Below the pieces are notes generated by a model. That model ran no database searches and was not told where the DNA came from. It was given only the letters and a program-made list of their open reading frames with translations. A stretch of DNA of 34,295 nt from Thiotrichaceae bacterium UBA7357. Lineage in GTDB: Bacteria > Pseudomonadota > Gammaproteobacteria > Eutrophobiales > Eutrophobiaceae. Shown piece by piece: positions 18,079 through 26,857 of the stretch. A program made the translations under genes and the position numbers. The stretch spans positions 3,503 through 37,797 of the forward strand of contig DKOR01000025.1 in assembly GCA_002470825.1 (NCBI GenBank), written 5' to 3'. Each line of letters opens with the position of its first letter. The first letter of the stretch is position 1.

Positions 18079-18669
18079 AAGTCTATTTATATAGGAGTCG
18101 AGAGTGTTTGTAAAAATATTAATGAATGTCCATAATTTATTGCTAACGGTGGTTGTTTAATATGGGAATGTATACACCCAAAAAATGATTCGATTAAGTC
18201 ATCTTACTCAGTTGCAAGGGCAACTGTTGATGTAGACAAAAAAGCTACAAACATAAGTTGAAACAAACTGAAGTGTATATTGTATTTTCAGGACAGGGAG
18301 TTATGCACATTGATGATGAAAATCAAGAAGTTGATACCGGTGAAGAGACATTATTACTAACAGAAGCGACTCATTGGATTGAAAATACAGGTGAGGAAGA
18401 TTTATGTTCTGTCGCTATTGTTAATTTGCCATGAAGTGGTACAGATGGTATTGGAGTAAAAGTGGTTGAGAACATTGTCTAGATTCCTATATCGCTGGAT
18501 ACATCGTATAAAATGCTTTCAATGATAGCGCCGCTTATAATGAACATTACTTTTTTTCAGTAGTTATTTCATTCATTGCTAGTGTGAATAATGACAACGA
18601 TTTCTTTAGTAAAACGAAATGGTCACCTAGTAGTTCAATCGGCCATTTATCTAACCTAATTTAGTTATA
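18079..18669. other. 591-base gap containing only the cupin remnant
   Basis: Apart from the cupin relic I find no frame worth calling. The part from 18435 to 18669 has scattered stops in all frames and no obvious terminator. The first 80 bases should hold the promoter of hemH on the minus strand. Confidence 0.5.
18160..18434 (+). pseudogene. Cupin-domain protein remnant, frameshifted
   Basis: Two reading frames together spell one small cupin. Codons in the frame of 18211 give SYSVARATVDVDKKATN and then a stop. From about 18256 a second frame gives HKLKQTEVYIVFSGQG, MHIDDENQEVDTGEET and HWIENTGEEDL, ending at the TGA at 18432-18434. KQTEVYIVFSGQG followed by MHIDD is the first cupin motif, and the HWIENTG region sits where the second belongs. 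The join needs a frameshift near 18245-18270, and no start codon lies in the first frame. The histidine-rich metal motif is lost at the break. This describes decay, not a working enzyme; a sequencing error at the break is the alternative. Confidence 0.65.
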
Positions 18670-18969
18670 CTAGAAATTTTTTGAAGATTGTTTTTGGCGT
18701 AATAGATCACGATATTCAGTGTGAATTTTTTTACACCGATCACCAAGTTCAGATTTTTCGTTAATATTATCAACATAAAAGCGCATTAAAGACCGTATTG
18801 AACTTTCGACGATGTTGTATTCAATATTTCCATCAGCAACTTTGGTTATTTTTTTTAAATAGCGAACCAAAAACCATTCTATAGTGTAAGCCTCGATTCC
18901 TGTTTTTTCGATCTCTTTAATATGTTTATTGACATAGAGACGGAAGTCACCAAAGTAGATTTTTTTCAT
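18670..18969 (-). CDS. Small hypothetical protein, 99 residues
   Basis: The frame reads MKKIYFGDFRLYVNKHIKE and continues as mostly alpha-helical, charged sequence: IEWFLVRYLKKITKVADG, IVESSIRSLMRFYVDNINEKSE and a basic end, YRDLLRQKQSSKNF. There is no signal peptide, membrane segment or catalytic motif. A GGAA lies a few bases before the ATG. Codon use looks like that of its neighbours, and no stop interrupts the frame although both flanks are decayed, which mildly argues for a real gene. I do not recognise the family. Confidence 0.55.
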   Translation of the reverse strand: MKKIYFGDFRLYVNKHIKEIEKTGIEAYTIEWFLVRYLKKITKVADGNIEYNIVESSIRSLMRFYVDNINEKSELGDRCKKIHTEYRDLLRQKQSSKNF

Positions 18970-19709
18970 GATTCCGTCATGTTAATATCATTATCCGATT
19001 ATTACACCCTGCATAAGAATATGAAAATATTGAGATTGGATTGTTTAACACTATTTTCATTACGTATTTTCTAGGGTTTCTATCCGTTCTTCCACATGAG
19101 GATGACTCATGAATATACGTTTAAAGCTAGTTGGCAAACCACCACTGATTCCAAATGCAGACATCTCGTCTGAAAGTGATTGTGGATCGCTGACTTGTTG
19201 TAGACGGCGTAAGGTGCAGATCATTTTTTTCCTGCCTGCTAGATAAGCTCCTTCTTCATCAGCTTTATACTCTCTTCGACGAGAGAATCACATAGCGATG
19301 ATACTTACGAGTATAGATAAGAGCATTTATATGAAAATGACGCCTATCCAATAGCTTGGCCCATGCCCCTATTTGATTTTAAAGACAAACCGATCGATGA
19401 GATAGTTAATAACTCTGGAAAGGAAGACAACGAAGGTACTAACAACGCTCTGTATGAGAGTCGATGTAGCTATTAGCATTATGACTAATCTCATGTTCCA
19501 ATACTGCTTCTATTTCATTAAGACATTAAAGTTAAATCCACCACCTTGTTGTTCTAATGATGTGTCTAGGTCTAATGAGCGCATGGGTCTGCTAGGCATA
19601 ATCATGATAGCTATGTTAGTACCGAAGAAAAGTATCATTCATGACGTGTAATTACGCTCCTTAAAAAATGACTTATATAAATTATATTGTTCTCAAAGAA
19701 TTCAATCAA
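18970..19709. other. 740-base interval occupied only by the htpX relic
   Basis: No intact gene lies between the 99-codon orphan and ybbP. The middle is the broken htpX described separately. The outer parts (18970-19059 and 19639-19709) are plain AT-rich sequence, with only an AAGGAG that would have served htpX (minus strand, about 19657-19662). Confidence 0.6.
19060..19638 (-). pseudogene. htpX: Broken htpX (membrane zinc metalloprotease of the heat-shock/quality-control family)
   Basis: Pieces of HtpX appear in order on the minus strand but in different frames. The start MILFFGTNIAIMI (19638) matches the first membrane helix. NEIEAVLEHEISHNANS has the HExxH zinc motif (19481-19495). STLIQSVVSTFVVFLSRVINYL is the following helix. 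FSRRREYKADEEGAYLAGRKKMI carries the third zinc ligand, and SFKRIFMSHPHVEERIETLEN is the C-terminus ending at TAA 19060-19062. At least two frameshifts are needed, plus several in-frame stops. At 19288-19290 a TGA stands where the family has tryptophan. About 100 residues between helix 1 and HExxH are missing. The gene cannot make a working protease. Confidence 0.88.
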
Positions 19710-22199
19710 TTATACTTTCCTTAACATAAGCATTGGTGAACTGGCTAATACCTTTCTTGTGCCAAATAAACCAGTTGAAACAATAATTAAGCAGCATGCT
19801 AAAGGTGCAATTAACCAAATCAGTGGATTAATTATAATGTCCATTTTGAAAACATATTCCGCCAATGCCATTTCGATAACGGACGCAGCAATTGCTGAGA
19901 GTAATCCGGTAATACCTCCAAGAAACATAAATTCGGCAACCAGCCCGGAGACTATTTGTTTGCGGTTGGCGCCCAATGCGCTCATTAAAGCCGATTCATG
20001 ACTACGTTCGTCATGCGTGCTTTGCAACGCGGCAAATAGGACGGCAATACCTGTTAAAACAGTAAAAATAAAAACAAATTCCACTGTTCTAATAACTTGA
20101 TTCATGATTATTCGCACTTGTGTAAGTATGGCATCAATATCGAAAACGGTAATACTTGGGTACTGTTTAACCAGATCAATTAACATTGATCGTTTCGATT
20201 CAGGAATAAATAGACTGCTAATAAATGTACTTGGATATGAATCTAGTGCGGCTGTGTTTGAAACGACAAAGAAGTTTACATTAAAAGAATCCCACTCAAC
20301 CCAACGCAGATTAATCACTTCACCAAGAATATCCTTGCCAGCAATAGAGTATGTCAGTTGGTCTCCTATACTAATTCCTAACGTTTTGGCAATACCTTCT
20401 TCGACTGAAAAATAATTTTTCGAATCGTCATCTAAGTACCACCATTTACCTGCCACTAGACGGTTTTCTATTTGTATTTCATCAGCGTAGGATAAATTGA
20501 ATTCACGTGCTGCAAGTCGGTTCGCGCGTGGATCTTTATAATCATTTGGATTAATGATGTTATCATTTATTTTAATCAATCGCCCGCGGACCATCGGGTG
20601 TAATTCAATATTTGTACCAAGAGATGCAGATAACTGCGCTTTAATTCCACTTACCTGTTCGGGCTGAATATTAATCAAAAAATAATTGGGTGCGTCATTA
20701 GGGAGTCGATTTTGCCAACCTTCCAGTAAGTCTGTACGAACTAATGTGAGTAGTAGCATTACTGTTACACCAATACCAATACCTATAATCTGCATAATAC
20801 TTTGATCTGAACGGCGTGTTACATTTGCTAATCCATGACGTGCTGCCATCTTTAGTTTTGGTTGTAACTTTTTCAAAAGCTTAATCATCATTTTAGCTGA
20901 TAAGGCTAGGGCGATAGCTGTCAGGAATAAACCAGCTACGGTGTACAATGTCAAATTGACATTGCCAGACTGCCATGGACTGAGTAAAACCAAGGTGATG
21001 ATGGCGAGTGCATAAATTGCATAATTATTTAACGGAACTGGTGATAGGTCTTTGCGTAATACACGTAAGGGTGAAACTTCTCTTAGATGTACTAATTGAG
21101 GTAATGCGAATGCTATAACGGTTATTAAACCAGCAAATAATCCAGATAACACCGGACTCCATGAAGGATCAGGAAGTGGTTGTTGCGTCATACCTATGAG
21201 CGTTTGATTCAGAACTTCTTGAGCAAAAAAGCCGAGCATACAGCCTATAAAGCTACAGATAAGACTCAGCAACATTAATTGGAAGAAATATATCTGAGTT
21301 ATTTGTCCTTGCTTTAGGCCTAGGCATCGCATGATGGCACAGTTATCATAATGCCTTATAGCGAATCGCTGTGCGGACATCGCTACTGCAAGACCGGCTA
21401 GAGCAATACTGACGAGTGCAGCTAGTCCTAAAAATTGTTCAGCACGTTCTAATGCAGATTTAATTTCAGGACGAGCGTCTTTTATACCTTGTACACTTAG
21501 ATGATCATTGTCTTCTACGTTTATTTGTTCTCGATAAGCATCAATTCTTTCTGATTTGCCACCGAGTAATAGACGATATTGAATACGGCTGCCGGGTAAT
21601 ACTAATTTAGTTTTATCTAAGTCAGCACGGTTCATCATCAACCTCGGCGCGATGTTAAACAGATCGCCACCACGATCAGGTTCGTAGGTTAAAATCTTTT
21701 CGACGATTAATTCAGAGGCACCTAAACTGATAGATTGTCCTATGTCGACTTGAAGTGCTTGTAATAATCGGCTATCCACCCAAGCTGAACCTCGTGACGG
21801 GATAGAGTCATTGACTTGTTCTTCGCCGAATAGGTTATCACTTGTTCTTAAATGACCTCGAATTGGATAACTTGAATCAACCGCTTTCACTTCAGCAAGT
21901 TCTAGCTTATCGTTTTTAAGGACAACACTACGAAAACTTTCACTCAGAGAAATGATTAATGCTGCTGATGTACCAGCATCAATGTATTTAGTTTGAATTT
22001 TCTTTGAGGAAATTAACACGAGGTCAGCTGCAAGCAGTTCGGTCGCTTGTTTTTGAGTACCACGTTTGACACGATCGGTAAAAAAACTTACCGAGGATAG
22101 ACAAGCAACAGCGATTAGAATTGAAATACCAATAAGACGAAGTTCGCCCGAATACCAATCCCTTTTCAGTCCATTAAAGGCAAATTTCAACGTATTCAT
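19710..22199 (-). CDS. ybbP: ABC transporter permease, YbbP/FtsX family
   Basis: 829-residue inner-membrane permease. One helix near the N-terminus (LRLIGISILIAVACLSSVSFF) is followed by a periplasmic domain, a first FtsX core near residues 250-450, a second periplasmic domain, and a second FtsX core near residues 700-829 (FVFIFTVLTGIAVLFAALQST, SALGANRKQI). The two-FtsX-core layout is that of YbbP. Its start overlaps the ybbA stop by one base (TAATG), so the ATPase and permease are translationally coupled. With tesA opposite, the tesA/ybbA-ybbP arrangement of E. coli is kept. A role in moving lipid-like substrates from the inner membrane is inferred from the TesA link. Confidence 0.92.
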   Translation of the reverse strand: MNTLKFAFNGLKRDWYSGELRLIGISILIAVACLSSVSFFTDRVKRGTQKQATELLAADLVLISSKKIQTKYIDAGTSAALIISLSESFRSVVLKNDKLELAEVKAVDSSYPIRGHLRTSDNLFGEEQVNDSIPSRGSAWVDSRLLQALQVDIGQSISLGASELIVEKILTYEPDRGGDLFNIAPRLMMNRADLDKTKLVLPGSRIQYRLLLGGKSERIDAYREQINVEDNDHLSVQGIKDARPEIKSALERAEQFLGLAALVSIALAGLAVAMSAQRFAIRHYDNCAIMRCLGLKQGQITQIYFFQLMLLSLICSFIGCMLGFFAQEVLNQTLIGMTQQPLPDPSWSPVLSGLFAGLITVIAFALPQLVHLREVSPLRVLRKDLSPVPLNNYAIYALAIITLVLLSPWQSGNVNLTLYTVAGLFLTAIALALSAKMMIKLLKKLQPKLKMAARHGLANVTRRSDQSIMQIIGIGIGVTVMLLLTLVRTDLLEGWQNRLPNDAPNYFLINIQPEQVSGIKAQLSASLGTNIELHPMVRGRLIKINDNIINPNDYKDPRANRLAAREFNLSYADEIQIENRLVAGKWWYLDDDSKNYFSVEEGIAKTLGISIGDQLTYSIAGKDILGEVINLRWVEWDSFNVNFFVVSNTAALDSYPSTFISSLFIPESKRSMLIDLVKQYPSITVFDIDAILTQVRIIMNQVIRTVEFVFIFTVLTGIAVLFAALQSTHDERSHESALMSALGANRKQIVSGLVAEFMFLGGITGLLSAIAASVIEMALAEYVFKMDIIINPLIWLIAPLACCLIIVSTGLFGTRKVLASSPMLMLRKV

Positions 22200-22885
22200 T
22201 ATATGTCTTTGGTTATTTTTCCACCTGTCATGACTACATTTCGGTCACAAAGACTAGCTAAGGCGTCGTCATGAGTGACCATCACAAGTGTTGTGCCATT
22301 GTCTTTATTCATTTTAAATATCATATCGATAATTAGCTGGGCAGTTTTTTGATCTAGGTTCCCTGTTGGCTCATCTGCAAATAATATTTTAGGATTACAT
22401 GCAAAAGCACGTGCGAGAGCAACACGTTGTTGTTCACCACCAGAAAGCTGATTTGGATAGTGGTGAATACGCTCACTTAACCCGACGTCAGCTAATCTTT
22501 GTCTGGCGATTTCATCAGCTTGATCTGAACCTGCAAGTTCAAGAGGTAGCGCAGTATTTTCCAGAGCTGTTAGCCCAGGTAAGAGATGAAAGGATTGAAA
22601 TACAAATCCAACAGATTGATTGCGAATTTGCGCTCTACCATCCTCATCTAAATCATTTAAGATAGTGCCGTTTAGAATAACTTTGCCTGATGTTGGTGTA
22701 TCTAGGCCTGCAAGCAATCCTAATAATGTTGATTTTCCGGAGCCTGATACGCCAATAACCGCTAAACTCTCGCCTTGTTTTATAGATAAATTAACATCAG
22801 CGAGGATGGTGAGAGTACCTTCTGGGCTAGACACTTGCTTTACAATAGCCTTAGCTTCCACAATATTGTTACTATCTAGGTCCAT
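22199..22885 (-). CDS. ybbA: ABC transporter ATP-binding protein YbbA
   Basis: 228-residue ATPase of the MacB/LolD/FtsE type. The Walker A loop is GVSGSGKST (about residues 42-50), followed by the Q-loop VGFVFQSFHLLPGLTALEN. The signature is LSGGEQQRVALARA, the Walker B ILFADEPTGNLD, and the switch histidine is in MVTHDDALA. It powers the YbbP permease encoded immediately downstream. Its ATG (22883-22885, minus strand) overlaps the tesA ATG on the opposite strand (22884-22886), so its ribosome binding site must lie within the tesA coding sequence. No strong Shine-Dalgarno sequence is seen. Confidence 0.95.
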   Translation of the reverse strand: MDLDSNNIVEAKAIVKQVSSPEGTLTILADVNLSIKQGESLAVIGVSGSGKSTLLGLLAGLDTPTSGKVILNGTILNDLDEDGRAQIRNQSVGFVFQSFHLLPGLTALENTALPLELAGSDQADEIARQRLADVGLSERIHHYPNQLSGGEQQRVALARAFACNPKILFADEPTGNLDQKTAQLIIDMIFKMNKDNGTTLVMVTHDDALASLCDRNVVMTGGKITKDI

Positions 22886-23501
22886 GTTTATGTATTATCG
22901 AATCTTAATTTTTATTATTTATTTATTCTCTTTCCCTGTCCATGCACAGGAAAAGACGATACTTATATTAGGCGACAGCCTTAGTGCATCTTATGGTATA
23001 CCAGTAGAAGATGGGTGGGTATCATTACTGGAGCAACGCTTAGTTAGACAAAATGTGAAGTATAAAGTTATTAATGCCAGTATAAGCGGTGAGACAACAC
23101 TGGGTGTTAAAACTCGACTCAATAAATTATTAAATGAATATAGTTCTGAACTCGTAGTTATCGAATTAGGTGCAAATGATGGATTGCGCGGATTTGCACT
23201 TAGCGAGATAGAAAAAAATTTATCAGAGATTGTAAATGCGATAAAAAAAATTGGTGTGGCTGTGTTACTCGTACCAATGCAACTGCCACCTAATTATGGC
23301 ACTGCCTACAATAAGCGTTTTATGTCTATATATAAGTCAGTCTCCGAAAAACAAGATGTCAGTTTGTCTACATTTATCCTTAAAAATATAGCACAGCATT
23401 CCGAATTAATGCAAGCTGACGGACTTCATCCGACCAAGGAAGCTCAAGCGATGATGTTGGATAATGTCTGGCCTAGTTTGGAACTATTAATCATCAAATG
23501 A
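22884..23501 (+). CDS. tesA: Periplasmic SGNH/GDSL esterase, TesA family (acyl-CoA thioesterase I / lysophospholipase L1)
   Basis: 205 residues from the ATG at 22884; a second ATG at 22890 is possible. The signal peptide is RILIFIIYLFSFPVHA, with cleavage probably before QEK. The four SGNH blocks are present: ILGDSLSASYG with nucleophile S32, the glycine block NASISGETTLG, the asparagine block ELGANDGLRG, and the Asp-x-x-His block ADGLHPTKEA. In E. coli the enzyme hydrolyses acyl thioesters and lysophospholipids. The stop overlaps the Nudix start by 4 bases (ATGA). It is divergent from ybbA with overlapping start codons. Confidence 0.94.
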   Translation: MFMYYRILIFIIYLFSFPVHAQEKTILILGDSLSASYGIPVEDGWVSLLEQRLVRQNVKYKVINASISGETTLGVKTRLNKLLNEYSSELVVIELGANDGLRGFALSEIEKNLSEIVNAIKKIGVAVLLVPMQLPPNYGTAYNKRFMSIYKSVSEKQDVSLSTFILKNIAQHSELMQADGLHPTKEAQAMMLDNVWPSLELLIIK

Positions 23502-24079
23502 AATATTGTTGCTATTGTAGTGCAGAATTAATTTACGATATACCAAGTAATGATAATCGGCATCGCTATATTTGTAAGGCATGTGGGATTATTCATTATC
23601 AAAATCCTAAAATCGTTGCTGGTTGTATTCCTGTATGGGGAGATCAAATATTGCTATGTAGGCGGGCAATAGAACCAAGGTTAGGTTATTGGACCTTGCC
23701 TGCTGGATTTATGGAAATGGGTGAATCAACTCTTGAAGCGGGTATTAGAGAAACGTTTGAAGAAGCCAATGCACGTATTGAAGTAGAAGATCTTTATGCT
23801 GTTTTCAATCTATCTCATGTTGATCAAGTTTATATGATTTATCGTTCAAGATTATTAGATTTGGATTTTTCACCAGGTGTTGAAAGTTCGGAAGTAAAAT
23901 TATTTGAAGAAGATGAAATCCCGTGGGACGGGCTAGCATTTACAGCGATAAAAGAAACATTAAAGTTTTATCTAGATGATAAAAAAACAGGTAAATTCCA
24001 ATTACACACTGGAGATATTATAAAAAATGAAAATTATTATGAATTTATTGAAACCAAAATTTTAAAAAATGAAGAATAA
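23498..24079 (+). CDS. Nudix hydrolase with N-terminal zinc ribbon
   Basis: 193 residues. A zinc ribbon at the N-terminus has C4-x2-C7 and C26-x2-C29 and ends GIIHYQNPK. The Nudix domain follows, and its box GFMEMGESTLEAGIRETFEEAN fits Gx5Ex7REx2EE. The layout resembles the NudC-like and ADP-ribose pyrophosphatase-like Nudix proteins with a ribbon. The SQPWPFP-type motif of NudC is missing, so an NADH/NAD-cap role is not supported; the substrate is unknown. Translation is probably coupled to tesA through the ATGA overlap, but no functional link is obvious. The C-terminal part is rich in Lys and Glu. Confidence 0.93.
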   Translation: MKYCCYCSAELIYDIPSNDNRHRYICKACGIIHYQNPKIVAGCIPVWGDQILLCRRAIEPRLGYWTLPAGFMEMGESTLEAGIRETFEEANARIEVEDLYAVFNLSHVDQVYMIYRSRLLDLDFSPGVESSEVKLFEEDEIPWDGLAFTAIKETLKFYLDDKKTGKFQLHTGDIIKNENYYEFIETKILKNEE

Positions 24080-24302
24080 AACTCTAATCGCAGAACATGA
24101 ATATTCTCATCATTTTTATATCAACAACACATAGCCTCTGTTGGCAAACACTTTATAAATTATATGACATTTAATACTACCGTGAATTTTTAGTTGGGTC
24201 AGTTGTATCTACTTATTATGTGGCTGTAATCATTTGTTATCTTAACATATGTCTTTAAATCGTTGGATTCTATTTTTTCCTATTTCCAATAAGAATAGCC
24301 TG

Positions 24303-25949
24303 TTAATGTAACTTTGCTTTGTCTTTTATATACGCCAAAATGCTACTAATTGAATCTGTTTCACAATTAAAAATAGAACTGTTGTCTTGTTTTTTCTTAA
24401 GTTTTGCCGGCACACAACAGATGCAAATAAAACCTGCATGGCTAAATAATGGACTTATTTCTTCAATGTTGCTGTTAATCTCATTTTGATTTAGTACGAT
24501 ACTGACGTGCCCACTATCAAATAATTGACGTTCAATTTTTTGTGCAAATTTGACATTATTTTCACCTAACAACCAAATTGTAAAAGCTTCTTGGCCGTAT
24601 CTCGCAATACGTTCTTCTAAACTAACTACTCTGACGTCAGTATTGTCAGCAACACCTGTGACCATTCCTGCACCAACGGTAACATTGTTTAATCGATCAA
24701 TGATTATGAATGCGCCAGTTCCTTTACATAATCTATATGAGTCAATTGCGAGAGTTGACGTGAGTGTTATATCACAATGACCGATTTCATTAAGATTGAG
24801 TTCATCTGCCTCTAATTTATCCATTGAATTAACATCAATTCTATGGTGTATTTTCGATACTGAACCAGTAATAGTTTGGGTAGCACATTTTATGTAATAC
24901 TCTTTGCCAACATTTAATGTTTGTTCTGTCATCCACACGATATTCGCTTCGAGATTATTTCCTAAACAAGGTTGATGATCACGATGAGTGATCATATCTC
25001 CTCGACTGACATCTATCTCATCATTGAGAGTGAGTGTAATGGCCATCGGCGGGAAGGCGTGTTCTATCTCACCTTCGAAAGTCACGATAGATTTTATCGT
25101 GCTTGTTTTTCCAGAAGGTAACACGGTCACTTTATCGTTCTTGCGGATGACCCCAGAAGCCATAGTGCCACAATAACCACGAAAATTATGGTCCGGACGG
25201 TTAACATATTGCACTGGAAAACGCATGTCTTTAAAATTTCTATCATTATAAATCTCGATAGTTTCTAAAATCTGCATTAACGGTTGCGCCTTATACCAAG
25301 GCATCTCGATACTTTGATTAACTACATTTTCACCTTTCAAGGCAGAAATAGGAATAAACTTAATATCAACATGATTTAGTTTTGTAGTGAAGTTTAGATA
25401 GTCTTTTTTAATATTGTTGTAAATGTCCTCAGCGTAATCAACGAGATCCATTTTGTTGATAGCTACTATAATATGTTTAATTCCAAGCAGAGACGAGATA
25501 ATAGTATGGCGTCGAGTTTGAATTTGTACACCATATCGCGCATCTATAAGGATAATAGCCAGATCGCATGTAGATGCACCTGTTGCCATATTTCGCGTAT
25601 ATTGTTCATGCCCGGGCGTGTCAGCTATGATAAATTTGCGCTTGGCAGTTGAAAAGTAACGATAGGCAACATCAATGGTGATGCCTTGTTCGCGCTCTGC
25701 CTGAAGACCATCTACCAATAAGGCTAAATCAATTTCTTTACCTGTCGTACCAGACTTCACACTGTCTGCTGTTATTGCAGCAAGCTGATCTTCATAGATC
25801 ATTTTTGAATCATGTAATAGACGACCAATAAGTGTGCTTTTACCGTCATCGACACTGCCACAAGTTAGTAACCGTAATAGCTCTTTTTTTTCATGCTGTT
25901 CAAGATAAGCACTAATATCAGAGTGTATTAGTTCAGATTGGTGAGACAT
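24303..25949 (-). CDS. cysN: Sulfate adenylyltransferase subunit 1 CysN, with degenerate APS-kinase-like C-terminal tail
   Basis: GTPase subunit that drives the CysD-catalysed formation of APS from sulfate and ATP. The G motifs are clear: GSVDDGKST (about residues 31-39), IADTPGHEQYT and INKMDLVD. Beta-barrel domains continue to about residue 450. The 548 residues exceed the roughly 475 of stand-alone CysN and fall short of CysNC fusions. The tail from residue 454 (24590 downwards) aligns by eye with APS kinase: AFTIWLLG where the kinase has WFTGLSGSG, then KIERQLFDSGHVSIVL and a shortened rest. The P-loop is gone, so kinase activity is not expected. Its start overlaps the cysD stop by one base. 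Confidence 0.95.
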   Translation of the reverse strand: MSHQSELIHSDISAYLEQHEKKELLRLLTCGSVDDGKSTLIGRLLHDSKMIYEDQLAAITADSVKSGTTGKEIDLALLVDGLQAEREQGITIDVAYRYFSTAKRKFIIADTPGHEQYTRNMATGASTCDLAIILIDARYGVQIQTRRHTIISSLLGIKHIIVAINKMDLVDYAEDIYNNIKKDYLNFTTKLNHVDIKFIPISALKGENVVNQSIEMPWYKAQPLMQILETIEIYNDRNFKDMRFPVQYVNRPDHNFRGYCGTMASGVIRKNDKVTVLPSGKTSTIKSIVTFEGEIEHAFPPMAITLTLNDEIDVSRGDMITHRDHQPCLGNNLEANIVWMTEQTLNVGKEYYIKCATQTITGSVSKIHHRIDVNSMDKLEADELNLNEIGHCDITLTSTLAIDSYRLCKGTGAFIIIDRLNNVTVGAGMVTGVADNTDVRVVSLEERIARYGQEAFTIWLLGENNVKFAQKIERQLFDSGHVSIVLNQNEINSNIEEISPLFSHAGFICICCVPAKLKKKQDNSSIFNCETDSISSILAYIKDKAKLH

Positions 25950-26857
25950 CAGAAATATCCTTCCCGTTTTTTTTCTTCCATTGAACCTGCTTGATCATAA
26001 TCAATGACTCGACCTTGCCGTTCTGACGTTGTGGCCAGTAACATTTCCTGTATAACCTCTGGAAGAGTTGTTGCATTCGATTCAACAGCACCCGTTAATG
26101 GATAACAGCCAAGTGTTCGAAACCGGACTACTTTATTTTCAATCTTTTCATTAGGCTCTAGTTGCATGCGATCATCATCGACCATGATGTAAGTGCCATC
26201 ACGTTTTACAACGGGTCGCTCTTGAGCTAAATATAAAGGTACTATTGGAATGTTTTCCATATAAATGTATTGCCAGACATCAAGTTCAGTCCAATTAGAC
26301 AATGGAAATACACGAATACTTTCGCCCTTATCTACTCTGCCATTATATAAATTCCATAATTCAGGACGCTGATTTTTTGGATCCCAACGGTGATTTTTAT
26401 CGCGAAATGAGTAAACACGTTCCTTAGCTCGAGATTTTTCTTCATCGCGCCGTGCGCCACCGAAAGCTGCATCAAATTTGTACTTATTTAAGGCTTGTTT
26501 AAGCGCGTCAGTTTTCATTATATCGGTATGTTTCTTACTACCATGAGTGAAGGGACCAACTCCAGCCTCAACACCACTCTGATTAGTATAAACAATTAAA
26601 TCTAAGCTAAGATCTCTTACCAATTTGTCACGAAAAGAAATCATTTCTTTGAATTTCCAGGTGGTATCAACATGTAAAAGTTGAAATGGTAGCTTACCTG
26701 GCGCAAATGCTTTTAATGCCAGTTGCAACATCACGGCAGAATCTTTGCCTATGGAATAAAGCATAACTGGTTTTTCGAATTCAGCAGCCACTTCGCGAAT
26801 AATATGAATGCTCTCCGCTTCTAGCTGTTTTAAATGTGTCAAATTGTAATCGGTCAT
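25949..26857 (-). CDS. cysD: Sulfate adenylyltransferase subunit 2 CysD
   Basis: Catalytic subunit of ATP sulfurylase, forming APS from sulfate and ATP with CysN. Its 302 residues equal the usual length. The PP-loop region MLYSIGKDSAVMLQLALKAF (near residues 31-50) is present, as are QLLHVDTTWKFKEM, FGGARRDEEKSRAKER, and RVFPLSNWTELDVWQYIY. The end, GRVIDYDQAGSMEEKKREGYF, is typical. It is the first gene of cysDN, and the start overlaps nothing upstream. No cysH, cysI or cysC lies in the window. Confidence 0.97.
   Translation of the reverse strand: MTDYNLTHLKQLEAESIHIIREVAAEFEKPVMLYSIGKDSAVMLQLALKAFAPGKLPFQLLHVDTTWKFKEMISFRDKLVRDLSLDLIVYTNQSGVEAGVGPFTHGSKKHTDIMKTDALKQALNKYKFDAAFGGARRDEEKSRAKERVYSFRDKNHRWDPKNQRPELWNLYNGRVDKGESIRVFPLSNWTELDVWQYIYMENIPIVPLYLAQERPVVKRDGTYIMVDDDRMQLEPNEKIENKVVRFRTLGCYPLTGAVESNATTLPEVIQEMLLATTSERQGRVIDYDQAGSMEEKKREGYF

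Noticed and set aside
19288..19290. TGA read as tryptophan (recoded genetic code)
   Set aside because: Several intact genes in the window end in TGA and use TGG for tryptophan, and htpX has other stops and frameshifts. The TGA is a nonsense mutation.
19454..20001. Plus-strand frames over htpX and the end of ybbP
   Set aside because: They run antisense to the htpX remnant and ybbP, and have no motif of their own.
22620..22883. Longer plus-strand start for tesA
   Set aside because: The extension is antisense to ybbA. The signal peptide and the family N-terminus place the start at 22884 or 22890.
15714..26857. TauE/SafE permease and cysDN as one sulfur system
   Set aside because: They lie about 8 kb apart with unrelated genes between, on opposite strands; TauE/SafE substrates vary too widely to argue for a link.
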